Below the pieces are notes generated by a model, which saw only the letters and a list, made by a program, of their open reading frames with translations, was not told the origin of the DNA and searched no databases. DNA of 64,000 nt from Apiospora phragmitis (taxonomy: Eukaryota > Ascomycota > Sordariomycetes > Amphisphaeriales > Apiosporaceae), in contig JAQQWL010000002.1 in assembly GCA_038363925.1 (NCBI GenBank), forward strand, positions 2,108,001 to 2,172,000, written 5' to 3'. A program made the position numbers and the translations under genes. Positions 34,426-47,133 of this stretch are shown piece after piece (the stretch's first letter is position 1; each line of letters begins with the position of its first letter).

Positions 34426-35781
34426 CTAGTACCAGATGCTTCGCGTACGATGGTGAGGCATTGTTTCCTTGCCGTCTGCTTCCAACTGCTTCATAGTGTC
34501 GTAGAGGAAGAAGTCAATCAAGATGGCGTTCACCTTGGCCTCTGGATGGGCTCGGTTGATATCCCTCCTAAGCAGCTCCACGCACCATATGCTACAAGCT
34601 AAAGACGGAGATTGTAAGCACTGAGAATTCATATGATCCGGGGTCTGCATCTATTACCTCGGAGCTGAAGTTCATACGAGGTCCCACTCTCGATGATATC
34701 CCCTCTGCTGACCATGGCCTGCAGGGGTGGGCTGTACCCTATACAGCCGAGTGTCGACAGGATCTGCGGCACGCGGTAGTCGGCGAACATGGTGATCTTG
34801 TCGATGTCCCGGAACTCGCCCCAGTCTTCGCCATTGAAGCAAGCCCAGACATCGGCCACGAAGATCTGAGCTCGCTTGAGTAGCCGTATGGGTTTCCGAC
34901 GGCTCTCGAACTTGTGCTCGTCCCGGAAGCAATCGAAATCGCGCGCAAGCATGTTCACAAGCTCTGCGGCCGACCCATCGGCAGCATCAATGAGGTTCAT
35001 GACGCTGCACGAGTATTTCTGCGGATGGGAAGTTGGTTCGAGTTGCTTCAAGGAGCATTTCACACCCCTTGCAGAGAGAAAGAAAGGGGCGAAGGACCTA
35101 CCTTGTACAGCACTTTTCCTGCTTCGCGCAGACAAGTGAGGCGTTCCTCGAGCAATGGAATCTCTTCTTCGGTACATGAGCGAAAGACATGCCGTAATGA
35201 CTCGAGTTTGCACTCGTCCTCGCTCTGCCAGTAGTGAGGATCGGTGATGGGAATACCTTTTAAAACATTGATCAATAACTACATCATAGGACTGGTTGCG
35301 TGAAGAACCGAAGCACGGCGCATATCGAAACGAATACACCGATGAAGAGTTGGTCAGAGTTGCACACACCTTCCTCCAAGGCTCTCTGCAACGCGGCAAC
35401 GAGGCTCCAGTAGCCTGTCCAGTTCTTATCTTTGTAGTTGATAGCGAATCGCTCGTCTTCGGGTTTCAACGACCAGAACGAAAAGTTCAGCAAGTCCATG
35501 GTGAATATGAAAGCCACGGTCGATTCATCCTTGGTTTTAGGATGCAGCTCGTGTTCGGCCCAGCTGGCCGTGGAGAACCCCTTGGACTGCATTTGCGCGT
35601 GGATTATCGCCGCGGCATTCTTGCACGCCCGCATATCCACGGCAACGTCAATAGAGTTGTCATAGACATATTCGGCGCCTTCGAGGACGCCCGTCTCTGC
35701 CTCGGCCGATATGTTAAGCTTCCCCTGGATATGCTGGCGGAGGAGCTCGAGGAGCTCGGGGTCAGCCTCGTCGTCCGACAT
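34426..35781 (-). CDS. QNG1: Queuosine salvage protein (DUF2419 / Qng1)
   Basis: The family releases queuine from queuosine 5'-monophosphate so that the base can be re-used for tRNA modification; fungi cannot make queuine. Exons 35370-35781, 35102-35256, 34658-35018 and 34426-34598 join in phase to 366 residues. Landmarks are FTMDLLNFSFWS with DERFAINYKDKNWTGYWSL in exon 1, GIPITDPHYW across the first junction, LLKRAQIFVADVWACF, and FADYRVPQILSTLG with GYSPPLQAMV in exon 3. The C-terminal exon has CSIWCVELLRRDI, then VNAILIDFFLYD and HRTRSIWY, which closes the family signature. Acidic residues in the DLLNF and IDFFLYD strands are the likely catalytic region. Confidence 0.88.
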
Positions 35782-37104
35782 GGTCTATGATGCCGTCACG
35801 ACGAAAGACTATATCCAACGGCCTATGGTCTCTGCCTTGATTCTGGCAATGCCTTATACGTAGTTGAAAGAGATGAACACTTCGTGGTTGTCGTGAAGTT
35901 GGAAGTCTGAGGCTTGAAGATGTGAAATTGGAGCCCGACCTCGCAATTTGTGGTAGCGGGTCAGAAGCTGGAGAATCAAGTCTGGTAGCCTCAACCTACT
36001 AACTTAAGTATACCTAACTAGCACGTGAACGAAACAACATGGAATATAATCATGAATATGGAATCAACCAAGTGCAGTACTGGCTACTATACTCTGTCGA
36101 TTCGAAATGCCAACATATCAAGTTCATTGCACGCCTCAACCCGTATGCGTTTCCTTGCCGGTGCCTTTTCCCCTCCCCGTTACTTTTACTGGCCATCAAA
36201 TGTATGGTAGAGTTTCCCTGCAGGCTGAGGCGTGCATGAGACCAAACCGATTGCAGCACCCACCACTGTGCACACCCTGGTTTCTCTTCCCAGCCAGCGC
36301 GTTTGGGGCGTGCAGAAGGGCGTGTTCCAATTTAGACCCGGCCCAATTCCGTCACCGGCGGCGAGCGGGAAAGCATCCGAGTCACTGTGAGCGTGCCCGA
36401 GGACCCCCGTGGCGTAGGGGTAACAAACAGAGTAACCTACCGAGTATTCCATCCGTCCACCATCCATCCATCACATTGACGAAAGCAACCGGGTGATCTA
36501 CAGTCAGGTATCCAAGTCAAGTTCCTCGCAACATCCATCGGATATCCCATCATCCAATTGAATGGACCTCCTGAGATTGATCTATCGGAAAATATAAAGT
36601 AACTACTTACCTCTTGAGTGCTTGCATCGTTCCGTATCAGGTGGTTCAACCGTATGTATGTGGGTACGTAAGATCAATCAGTGTTTGCTCGTATGTAGCG
36701 GGTAGTTGTAGGCGTACCGGGGGTGTATGACGGAACACTCCAGGTATCCACGTACCATTCTAGGCAGGTACACCAATACCTCACTCACCGCGCGGAAACT
36801 AGCACTGAACTGGAGCGTAGCACCCAAGGCTCACACCTCGCGCCATCCCATCGAATAGAGGCTGAGAGCGTGAGCGGCCTGCAACTTTTGGTTTATTATT
36901 AACCTAGACACGACTAGATCTGCAGTTTCAACCTTCCAGTCGCCTCTTTTCACCATTTGCGCCTGCTCGCAAATTCTCGTCACGACCTTTTTACCTGTCG
37001 CGCCCAGAACACCACCTGCAATCGTTCCTTCTTTCATGCATCCCACCCGATCCATGACGGCAACTGAAGTGGGCTGGAGCTGTCTTTAGGTATCTCACTT
37101 CACC
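35782..37104. other. Divergent intergenic region (QNG1 / UBA2)
   Basis: About 1.3 kb holding two promoters. The overlapping frames at 36025-36649 have no domains. No tRNA fold was found, although short stretches near 36400 look superficially tRNA-like. Confidence 0.5.
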
Positions 37105-39462
37105 ATGGCGCTGGCTCCTAGTCGCGACAGCTACAATCGCCAGTCCCTGACCAATGGCGTCAATGACGACGTCAAAGCCGTAAGTCTATCCTCTATTCTA
37201 TTCCTCATTGTCGATACGTAGCAACCAGCAGCTGCGCGCGCCTGCTTTGCTTCCTGCACAATGAGCTGTCTGCCTGCGCATTGCATTGCATATATCGACC
37301 ACTGTCGCAAGCGCAAACATGGTAGCTCCAGCCGCGCAATACATCTCTACCATGCGAGACCTTCCACATCGATGGCAACTCAGCGTCCTACTGATTACTC
37401 CTGCCCACCATGGAATTGATCAAAGATATCGAACTTGTCGTTTTGCTGACCTACGCCTCACAGGCTAAAGTTCTGATGGTCGGTGCTGGCGGCATCGGTT
37501 GCGAACTCTTGAAGAACCTCGCCCTTACCGGGTTTGGCGAAATTCACATTGTCGATCTCGACACGATAGACCTGAGCAACTTAAACCGTCAATTTCTCTT
37601 CCGACACGAACATATCAAGAAGTCCAAAGCATTGGTACAGAAGTCCCGGGGGAGGTGAGGTGTTGGTGAGCGCGTGCTAATCGGCTGGCAGGTAGCAAAA
37701 GAGGCGGCCGAAAGCTTTAATCCGAATGTCAAGATCGAGGCGCACCATGCGAACATCAAAGATGCGCAATTCAATCTAGAATGGTTTCGCGGTTTCACGC
37801 TGGTTTTCAATGCGCTGGATAACCTGGAGGCGAGACGCCATGTCAACAAGATGTGTCTGGCGGCAGATGTGCCCTTGATCGAGAGCGGTACGACTGGTTT
37901 CAATGGTCAGGTCCAGGTTATCAAGAAAGGTGTCACAGCGTGCTACGATTGCACAACGAAGGACGTTCCCAAGTCGTTCCCAGTGTGCACCATCCGAAGC
38001 ACTCCAAGCCAGCCTATACACTGTATCTTTTGGGCCAAGAGCTATCTCCTGAATGAAGTCTTCGGCGTCAGCGAGGATGAGGCAGCTTTTGACCATTCAA
38101 CGGACGCCGACAACGCCAAGGAGATCGCAGAGTTGAAAAAGGAGGCCGAGGCGCTGCGAAGAATCCGAGAGTCCGTTGGCACCGCAGAATTCCCCAAGAT
38201 GCTGTTCGACAAAGTCTTCAAGGCTGATATCGATCGATTGCGATCCATGGAGGAAATGTGGTCGTCAAGGCAGAAGCCGGAACCTCTGGACTACGACGTC
38301 TTGAAGCCCAAAGCCCCTGCTGTGACCGCGGAATTATTACAAGACGGACAGAAATTGTGGTCATTGGAGGAAAACTTGGCCGTGATGGACGATAGTCTGG
38401 AGCGCTTGAGCAAACGAGTGGCTGAACTCAAGGCAGCTGGAACAGCTCAGCCGACCATCACATTTGACAAGGATGACGAAGATACTCTGGACTTCGTCGC
38501 AGCAGCTGCCAACATCCGGTCTTCCATATTCGGCATTGATCGAAAGTCTCGCTTTGACATCAAGCAAATGGCCGGTAACATCATACCAGCCATTGCGACT
38601 ACAAATGCCATCGCGGCGGGTCTTTGTGTACTAGAGTCTTTCAAAGTACTCCAAGGCGATTATGAGAAAACCAAGGAGGTAGGGAACAAAACCCATATAC
38701 CCAGATCCTGACAAGAGCTGACGCGCAACCTCACAGGTATTCCTATCACCCTTCGCAACCCAGCGTCTGCTGAGTGCGGATAAACCCCAGCCTCCAAACC
38801 CGAATTGCCCAGTCTGCAGCGTCTACCAGACAAACGTGTATGTGGATTTATCACGTGCCACACTTAAGGATCTGGTGGGCGATTTCGTGAGATTGCAGCT
38901 GGGATACGGTGACAAGGAACTTGCTGTCAGTACCGAGGCCGGGGTTCTCTACGACCCCGAGGAAGAGGACAATCTGTCCAAAAAATTGGGCGAGCTCGGT
39001 AATTATTATACTCTGGCTGGCATGCGTTATTCGGTATTACTCTAACACTGTTGTACAGGAATCAAGCAGGACACTTTTGTTACCATCGTGGATGAAGACG
39101 ATAATGACGTCTTCGTCAACGTCGTGCTGAACATCCAAGAGGCGTAAGTTATCTTACACATTATGTAACCCTACAGTCGACTGACTCGTCCCAGCAAGGA
39201 GCCGCTCACCGATAAACCCATCAAAAGCCTTGAGCCTGACCAAGCACCCAAGATTCCTCGCAAGCCCAAGAAGGAGCCTGCCCAGGAAAGCAATGGTGTG
39301 AAGTTGGATGGCGATGCAACCGTCAAAGACCTCAAGCGCGCCAGAGAGGACGAAGGCGATGTGCCGCCTACCAAGAAGGCAAAAACATCTGGCGCAGACG
39401 ATGACGACGTTGTTGTCGTTGGGGATGAGCCAAGCACTGGGGCTATAGTCATTGATGACTAG
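37105..39462 (+). CDS. UBA2: SUMO-activating enzyme subunit Uba2
   Basis: With Aos1, Uba2 adenylates SUMO and carries it as a thioester before hand-over to Ubc9. Six exons (37105-37179, 37464-37634, 37692-38678, 38737-38998, 39059-39143, 39195-39462) join in phase to 615 residues. The ThiF-type fold begins [17 protein letters not shown] with the ATP site around [19 protein letters not shown]. The catalytic Cys is in [15 protein letters not shown] (about residue 181). Two Cys pairs, CYDC and CPVC, are the expected zinc ligands. A ubiquitin-like domain follows in exons 4-5 ([10 protein letters not shown] at its end). The tail has basic NLS-like PPTKKAKT and ends in acidic-hydrophobic [10 protein letters not shown] and AIVIDD, which look like SUMO-interacting motifs. 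Confidence 0.93.
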
Positions 39463-39497
39463 TCCATGCACGCGGCAAGAAACGGACAGATTTCCCG

Positions 39498-40622
39498 TCA
39501 GGTAGCGCTGAGACCACCGTCTAGATTAAGGACGGTATTGTGTGCATATGGATTCTTAACAAGGAACGCAGCAGCATCGGCGACTTCCTCCGCCGATCCT
39601 AGCCGACCCAACGGGATGAGGCTTTCCAGGTTGACCGACTTGGCGACTGCTGCATTGTACATTAGTGAATACGTCCATCTCGAGGAGAGCCGTACGTGGA
39701 TGGGAGCTGGCGGCTGGCTTGCGAATTTCGAGCAAAGTGAGCAACTTACAGGCGGTCATCTCGGTTTGAATATACCCGGGGAGGATGACGTTGATACGGA
39801 TGCCGAATCTGCCAACCTCCCATGCCAGAGCTCTCGTCAAACCTAGGGCACCGAGATTAGATAATTAGATGAAACGAGAAATATCTCGGAATACTGAAAC
39901 ACATGACATACCCACGATGCCTGCTTTTGATGCCGCATACACACTTGCGCCCCTTCCAGCATGGGTTGCGAGAAGACTGGAAACATTGACGATGCAGCCT
40001 TTCACATATTCGTCAGTGCACCGTTGTAGCAACAGCTCTGGTGTTGCACTGACCAGATTTCTGTTGCATCATGCTCTTGATGACAACTTGGCAGCCATTG
40101 ATGGTACCTACTAGGTTTGTGCCTAATATCTCTTTGACATCCGGCGCCCCTGTACGATAGAGCAGAGAGTTTTGGGAGACGCCGGCAGCGTTAACGAGAA
40201 CATCAACTTTTTGCTGAAACAGGAACAGGACGTGGCCAGATTAGCTTGAACTGTGTTAGAATACGCTCCCAAGGAGGACTTATCGTCTTCTGTCCCCCCT
40301 TTTGGAAACTCGAAGTAAGACGATCACGGTCGGTCAGGGGCAATCCACGTACATTGTTCGGTTTCATTCCTTCCATCAAGCGATGCCAACCACTCTGGTC
40401 GGCCACGTCAAACGCATAGGTGTCGTGCCGTGGTGGCGCGGCCGCCGGCGGCGCCAGGTCGGGCCTCAGGGCGAGGCTCTGCAGCGCCGTCTGCAGCCTC
40501 GCCTCGTCGCGGCCGACGAGCGTGATGCTGGCGCCCTCGGCGGCGAAGTGCTTCGCGATGGCGAGGCCGATGCCGCGGCTGCCGCCCGTCACGATGGCGC
40601 GGGCACCGGCTAGGGAACGCAT
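39498..40622 (-). CDS. Short-chain dehydrogenase, 3-oxoacyl-ACP reductase type
   Basis: Five exons (40353-40622, 40054-40213, 39912-39998, 39750-39842, 39498-39649) join in phase to 253 residues. The classical SDR features are all present: cofactor motif VTGGSRGIGLAIAK near the N-terminus, DVLVNAAGVS (NAAG), GCIVNVSSLL carrying the catalytic Ser, VYAASKAGIVGLTRALA (YxxxK) and the PGYIQTEM loop, then a C-terminal VLNLDGGLSAT. This is the FabG-like arrangement; mitochondrial fatty-acid synthesis reductases such as Oar1 have it, though a different substrate is possible. The Ser-Arg after Gly-Gly suggests NADPH. The gene is tail-to-tail with UBA2, with only 35 bases between the stop codons. Confidence 0.85.
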
Positions 40623-41596
40623 TGCCGGGGGTCTGAGTGCAACGGGACTGACTGGCTGCTTGGTGGTGCCGATATATGGCACACAATAGGGGAGGGATAG
40701 CGTGGTCCGAGAGAACGGGTTGTCACGTGCTGCTGGTCGTTTGCCGGGGTTGTCGGGATGATGATGTGATTGAATTCTACGCAAGCCAAGATTGTACTAG
40801 TATTGGGTCAGCTTACTGCAACTGACTCGCCAGCAATCTACATACAGTACATGGGAAATTTCAATCAATGGACTGGCTCACCGAACGATAAGACTACGAG
40901 TCTTTGAATCGTTCAATGAGTGACGTGAGGAAATATATACGATCGTGCAAGTGTGGATATGGACTGTACATGATCGGACTATTCCGTAGACGACACTAAT
41001 TCAACGACATTGGTTCAGTACCACGGTCTATCATTGGGCGACTAGAGGCAGATGGTGGTTCACTAATGTACTGCATCTTACCACTCTCGTTTTACTGGCT
41101 AATGTTAGCTAGCCTTGGTTTTCAGGGACCAGAGTGGCCAAGCAAGGGCTCAGCTCCTTCAGTCAAACGTAAGACCACCAACGGAGCAATCGGAGGGGTC
41201 ACACCAGACAGTAAACAACATACATCATCACCATTACTCTGCAGCCTAGATCAGTGCGCGACAACTTCCTCATATCCTTCGTTTGTAGATTGATCTTGTT
41301 ACGGTCCGAAAGGAGGATTCACCGGCCAAAGACGGACGAGTTTTAATACGAGAAGAGAGACCCCCGGTTTCCTTTAATTACCTACTTGCTTCTGTACTCC
41401 GTATCTGGCCTTGACTTTCCTTCTTACGGCTGTCGGTCGTCGTTTCGAAACCTGAGCACGAGCATCCGCCCGCATCCCACCTTCGCCGTCCCGAACCATC
41501 TTGAGCAACGAACTACTCGCGCGGCCCGCCCGCGCCCGGGATCAACACGACTCTTCTGCCTGTAATACTATACCTACCTACGCATACGATCGTCCG
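40623..41596. other. Divergent promoter region (SDR / LCB3)
   Basis: About 1 kb between divergent genes. It becomes GC-rich and Arg/Pro-like in translation just before LCB3, which is leader sequence. No gene supported. Confidence 0.55.
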
Positions 41597-43812
41597 ATGT
41601 GCTCGTCGCATACCAATGGCGCTGCCGTGAGCGCCGACTCGAGGAAGCTGGCCGCGATGCCTAGCGACGGAGAGAAACCGCCTGTAATCGACGCGGGCTT
41701 GCGGGACCTAAATCATTGTACGTGTGGCCACCCACCAGTGCTAGTCAAGGGACGGACACCTTGACTTGTGCTGCACTGGAAGGGGGAGAGCACAGCTGTT
41801 GCGCGATTCACGGGGAGGGCGCATTTGCCCCCCCGGCGCAACATCTTAACTGCCCAGGCGCAAGTACTTGTCTTACATCTAGAAGTCCACTTTCACTAAC
41901 AGCTCTCCCTACGACCTACAGACAAACGCGCCCTCCCGCCATGGCGATATAACTTGCGACAGTGGGCATTGCCCCTGATCAGATGGGAGACGCCCTACCT
42001 CGCCTACCTACAAGATACGCTGCGCACGCCGGCGCTCGATAGCTACTTCGCCATCACTGCCAACCTGGGCACACATACCTTCTTCATGGTCGGGTTGCCC
42101 ATCATGTTCTGGTGCGGCTTCGAGTCGTTTGGCAAAGGGTCGGTCTCTCGTCTTACCTGCTTGCTCGCACGCCTCCTGTTGACATGTCCCACAGCCTCGT
42201 TCACATCCTCGCCCTGGGTGTCTTCTTTACAGGCTTCATAAAAGATTTCTTTTCTCTCCCAAGACCGCTGTCCCCTCCGCTACAACGAATCACCATGTCA
42301 GGCTCGGCAGCCCTCGAGTACGGTTTCCCCTCGACACACTCGGCCAATGCCGTCTCGGTCGCCGTATATGGCCTTCTTTGCCTACATTCTCCAGACAATA
42401 TGATGCAACCCAACGTAAAACTAGGGCTCGAGATCTTGTCCTATTTTATGCGGCCAGCATCATCTTTGGTCGCCTCTATTGCGGCATGCACGGGTTTGTC
42501 GATGTTATCATTGGTTCCATCATGGGTGCTGTCATCTCTCTCGGTGAATTCTACTACGGCCCGGCTCTCAACACGTACCTGTACTCGCGCCCCTTCACGG
42601 CTGTTTTGTGTGTGGTGCTTTTCATAATAGCGTTGGTGCGCGTGCATCCTGAACCTGCCGATGATTGCCCTTGTTTTGACGACAGTGTCGCGTTCGCGGG
42701 CGTTATGATTGGTCTCGAAATCGGCACATGGCACTTTGCTCAATCTCCACATGGACAGATTCGGTTCGACCTCGAGGCTCTTGGCTGGCCCGTGGTGATC
42801 CTGCGCATTGTAACTGGCGTGTTGGCGGTGTTTGTGTGGCGTGAAGCTGCCAAGCCCGTCCTGTTGAAGTCGCTGCCGTATTTCTTCCGAATCATCGAGA
42901 CGTGGGGGATGAACCTTCCGCGTCGCTTCTTCATGCCCGCCTCCAAGTACAAGAACATCCCGCTCCGGCTGCGCGTCGACAACGTCCTGCCCAACGTGAG
43001 CGACTTTCCCAACTTCGTCAACAACATCCGCAAGGGCGGCCGCGGTAGGTCCGTGAGCATCGGCCCGCAGAGCGCGGCGGACGCGTACGAGACGCTGGCG
43101 TATCGCGACCGCCGGCGGCGCGAGAGCAACACGAGCAGCACGAGCCGCGGCCTCCGCAGCAGGGAGAGCGTCGCGTCGCTCCGGGCCGCGAGCCCGAGCC
43201 CGATCACGCCTACCAGCGACGAGAAGTCGGGCGCGCGGAGCAGTGCGGTCAGTGGCGGCCAGCACCACCACGAGCTCAGCGACTACGAGCGCATGATGGG
43301 CGAGGGCACCGTGATGGTTACGCCTCCTGAGCAGGAAGGGGACGACCCGACGCTGGTTATTGGTTCACAGGATGAACTAAGCGAACGGGAAGTCTTCGCC
43401 CAGCTTATCAAGCCGAGAGTGAGGTACGACGTGGAGGTCGTAACAAAATTGGTGGTATATACGGGTATGTGTCTTCCTCTTTTTTACTTCAGCGAGAGTT
43501 CTCCTTTTCTTATATCCTTTTACAACTCCGCTTCTCGCAATACGAACTAGCAACAAGGCAACCATATCGCTTTGTTTTCAGGTTCGTGTTCCGATTCGCG
43601 CAGGTCGTTAAGGTTCAGGCAACCTGCGGAAGCACCGGGTCATACAACGTGGGGCTGCCGCGTCAGAAGACTCCGGCACTTATTATTATATCCCATGCCC
43701 CTCAAGTTGGATTCCACCACTAATAGGAAGTCTGTCTGACTGTCTAGGCATCGCGCTGCTCGCCGTGGATATTGCACCGCTCATGTTTACTGTCATTGGT
43801 TTGTCTATTTGA
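41597..43812 (+). CDS. LCB3: Long-chain base 1-phosphate phosphatase (Lcb3 type), frame break
   Basis: Dephosphorylates sphingoid base 1-phosphates at the ER, steering bases into ceramide. Exons 41597-41717, 41922-42138, 42195-43464 and 43748-43812, about 557 residues. The PAP2 site is complete: KDFFSLPRPLSPP, then EYGFPSTHSAN (PSxH), then GRLYCGMHGFVDV with the final His and Asp. About seven hydrophobic segments surround it. A Ser/Arg-rich cytosolic loop (near 43040-43260) and a C-terminal segment IALLAVDIAPLMF follow. The frame jumps by one base at the T run 42444-42447, between the second and third phosphatase motifs. No intron fits, and adding one T joins the two frames, so I read it as an assembly error. 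A second ATG at 41657 is a possible start. Confidence 0.87.
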
Positions 43813-44229
43813 CGGCTGCCGTAACCGGCAATTGATTGCATTAAGGGCCCCGGCGGCGGACTGACTAATGACGGAACGCAACTATATTTCAATTCATAGC
43901 ATGCATGAGAGTTTTGATTTTCTCTTCTCCTTCACTTCATTGGTCCCCGGTTTCCGGGGAGGGGACGTCGGTGGTCATGTCCGAATACGAGCTCTGACAT
44001 GCCGCCGGACATTGGTGAGTATTTAATATATTGGGATACTGCCCTTCGACTTGTATATAATTATCTTGGGGAGGAGGCGCATGGTTTACGCAGCAAGCAC
44101 GTCACGTTCCAACTTTTTGGTGGGTATAGACTCTGTATAAAATAAGAGTTTACTCCTGAAATAGTAATATCAAACAAAAACTTCGTCCATTACTATGGCC
44201 TAGGGGACGTTCGCGCATCTCAAGTCAAC
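43813..44229. other. Spacer between convergent LCB3 and FAD monooxygenase
   Basis: 3' flanks of the two genes. AT-rich. Nothing else seen. Confidence 0.6.
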
Positions 44230-46138
44230 TCAAGACCAGTCCCCGTCGAGCTCCAGGAATTTGCCCTGCGTAACCAGCGCCAGCACCTCCCCAAACGTCC
44301 ATGGCTTGTACTCATATCCTCTGGGGATATTGGTGTTCTTGAACGCCGCCCCTGTCTGCAGGTGCCGCAACGCGGCGCCATACCTGTCGTAGGCGTACTG
44401 CTCTGGGTCGTGGGACCACTGCCACCGGCACATTCGGGTCCGGAGGTCGATCGGCGGCTTCGTCGTCGTCGAAGGTGAAGGAGAGGTCTCGTCGGAGGAG
44501 GATGGGTACATGGTCTGCTTGAAGCGGAGGAAGCCGACCATCTGGGCGCAGGCTACGCGCTCAAACCTAGATTTTGAAAGATATTGTTGTTAGTCTTCTT
44601 ATGAGCCTTCCTCCCCTCCTTGGGAGGAGACGGGGAATGTGATAGATAGACAAGAAAAAGAACACACATACCGCAGCTTGTTATGGACCTTGACCGCCCA
44701 CTCGATATTGCTCCTCCCGCCGACGTGGAGGCACGAGGCCAGCGAGATGGCGTCCTCCATGGCCTGGTTGGCGCCGTCGCCCGACGACGGCAGAAACGTG
44801 TGGGCGCTGTCGCCGACCTGGACCACGCGGCCTGCGGCGGAGGCAGTCCGGGGCTGCGGGTCCCGGAGCATGAGCTTCCAGTCGACGATGCCGTCGTCCG
44901 GGGTCGATCGGATGAGGTCCTTGATCATCACCGGGAGGAGACGGCCGGGGATGGCCGTGTCCACGAACTCGAGGACCTTCTCGACGGGGACTTGGGCGCC
45001 CCAGGATTCTCCCGCGGTTTCGTCGGCCTGGAGCAGACTTTGTCAGTAAGTGGAGCCAGCTCGAGGCTCAGTCGGGCTCATGGATAGATAATAGTCTTAC
45101 CTTGTGCATCATCGCCCATGATGCCACGTCCGAGTAGCTGCCGAAATATATGGATATTTCAGGACTGTTTTGATTGCTGTTTTAGCACTTGCACTTCAGA
45201 AACGTCGTGTCACATAGTATCAACAAGGTGGGAAGGAAGCTCACCCAACCCAGATGTGCATGTGCGGATGGCCATTGTCGAGGGGCCTCATATAGTGCTC
45301 CAGCTCCGGGTAGGGCGCAAGCCTCTCCAGGGGAAGCAGGTGCGGTACAGCGAGTAGCCGCTGGACTCGGCCCGGATGTCGTGGCCGTTGACGGCGCCGT
45401 GTAACTTGGTTCCGACGCCGTCGGCAGCGATGACCAAGTCAGCCTCCATGGTGGTAGTAATCTCGCCGCCACCACTACTACCACCCACGTCGTTGAGGTG
45501 GACGCCGCCCACCTGCCGTGCGCCGTCTTCGTAATAGTCGACCACACGCCGGCCGTAGGTGATCTCGATGCCCGCCCGCCGGACGGCCAGCATCAGCATG
45601 CGGAGGAACTTGGCCCGGTGGTGGCGATAGAGTCTCCTCGGGAGGAGAGGGTCATCGTCATCGTCATTCTTCCAGGACAAAGGTGCAGGGCCTTTGATGA
45701 GCTCGCCGGTGATCTTGTGATAGGACACCCAGGGGTCTTCGGCGATGGCGTCGTTCTGCTGCGCGAGCCCGGGCCATCGGGTGTTGATGTGGCGAGCTAT
45801 CTGGGGCGCGACGGTGAAATGGTCACCTGTAGGGGAGGGATAGGGGGACGTTACCCCAGATTATAAGCTTCATGTACGAAGATGCAACACACTTCTCGTG
45901 TGTCAATAATAACTAATGAATACCCCTTACCTGCAGTGGTAGGCTTCGGCGTCCTCTCGATGACATGCACGTCGTGGCCCTTTCGCCAGCATTCCAAGGC
46001 AGCAAACAGCCCAGCAGGGCCCGCGCCAACGATGAGGATGTTTATGCCCGAAGGAGGGCTCCTCTGCGGGAGCTCGGTGGAGGTAATCTCGAGTCGGTCC
46101 AGATCGGATTCGTCGAAGAAGTTCTTATGGAACGACAT
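44230..46138 (-). CDS. FAD-dependent monooxygenase (aromatic hydroxylase class), frame break
   Basis: Flavoprotein hydroxylase of the salicylate-hydroxylase / PHBH superfamily. Exons 45931-46138, 45245-45826, 45101-45176, 44672-45027 and 44230-44566 give about 519 residues. Motifs: NILIVGAGPAGLFAAL (FAD dinucleotide site), ADLVIAADGVGTKL (DG motif) and VVQVGDSAHTFLPSSGDG (GD motif). In exon 2 the frame shifts at the run of four G on the plus strand at 45330-45333, between YRTCFP and LERLAPYPELEHY. One more base restores the frame, as in the other broken genes. Such enzymes often serve secondary metabolism, but no polyketide or peptide synthase lies nearby, so the substrate is open. Confidence 0.85.
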
Positions 46139-47133
46139 TGCTGGCTAGCATGAAACCAAGAGATAGGGCGTGAAGATGTATGTGATTTAGGATTATATGT
46201 CTTGTTAGAAAGTTTGACATCAAGAGAGATGAGCACTTTATATATAAGGATCTTTCTTCCGTGTGCGTATTGTAATGTGGAATCAGTCAGAGGTTCATCT
46301 TCATGGGCGTCGTCGCGGAGGATCGCCACGGAGGATCGGAGATCGGGGACGGAGCAACGAGTAGTAAGGGGCAATGACTGCTCGCTTACTTGCGCGTTTC
46401 TTGAGGCTGAGAGACGGTTTCCATCTCATCTCGAATCCTCCTGAAGATATGTACCTGTGTTATTATTAGTTCAGGGGGTTGGTTGCACTTTCAGTCAACC
46501 GCCACATCTCACCGTCACATACACCACCATCCGCGACTGGGGTTAATTAATGCAAGTCGTATCACGCAACTTTGTGCCGTACTATGAGTACAACAGCGTT
46601 CCCACTTTGATTGGGTGGCCGATGGACGGAGTTCGGATACTAAATATGGGTGATCTGATTGAGGAGTACAATCTTAAAGGGGTCAGGGGCCCCGACAGTA
46701 TACTTGGCTTCCTGGAATACCAGAGCCTTATATAACAAATTTTTGTGAGCCCGGAATATATTAGACAAACCCTCCAGATACCGTTGGGTTGTCACCCATG
46801 CGTTAGTCACTGGACAGCAGTATAGTACGAGTGAGCGTTTATTGCACGTATCCCACTGTAATAGCACGGCTGCAGTGACAACAACTTGTGTTGGTTCAGT
46901 CAATCTACACATTAATTATAGTTCAAGTAGATAGCACATGTAGAAAAGAACTGAAGCAAATGTTGATGAGTTTTATTACAGAAAGCACGGCCAAAATCGA
47001 CCTTGTGACAGATGTGAAGCGCCACCAGATGTATTTAGTCTATCCATAGGACACCAATAAAACCTCTTTTCGAAGAAGATGTCTGGGTATATTACAATCG
47101 TGTACCGATAATATCGACCCGCTAAGTCTCAGC
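46139..47133. other. Intergenic region
   Basis: Promoter of the monooxygenase and 3' flank of the GH17 gene. A 61-residue plus-strand frame at 46550-46735 and a 90-residue minus-strand frame at 46640-46912 have no domains and overlap. Confidence 0.5.

Noticed and set aside
42410..42460. A 43-base intron in LCB3 (GTAAAA...CCAG) to explain the frame jump
   Set aside because: It gives the wrong phase, is shorter than the other introns here and would remove conserved-looking residues before the third phosphatase motif.
42441..43271. 276-residue open frame antisense to LCB3
   Set aside because: Arg/Ala-rich shadow of the Ser/Arg-rich LCB3 loop.
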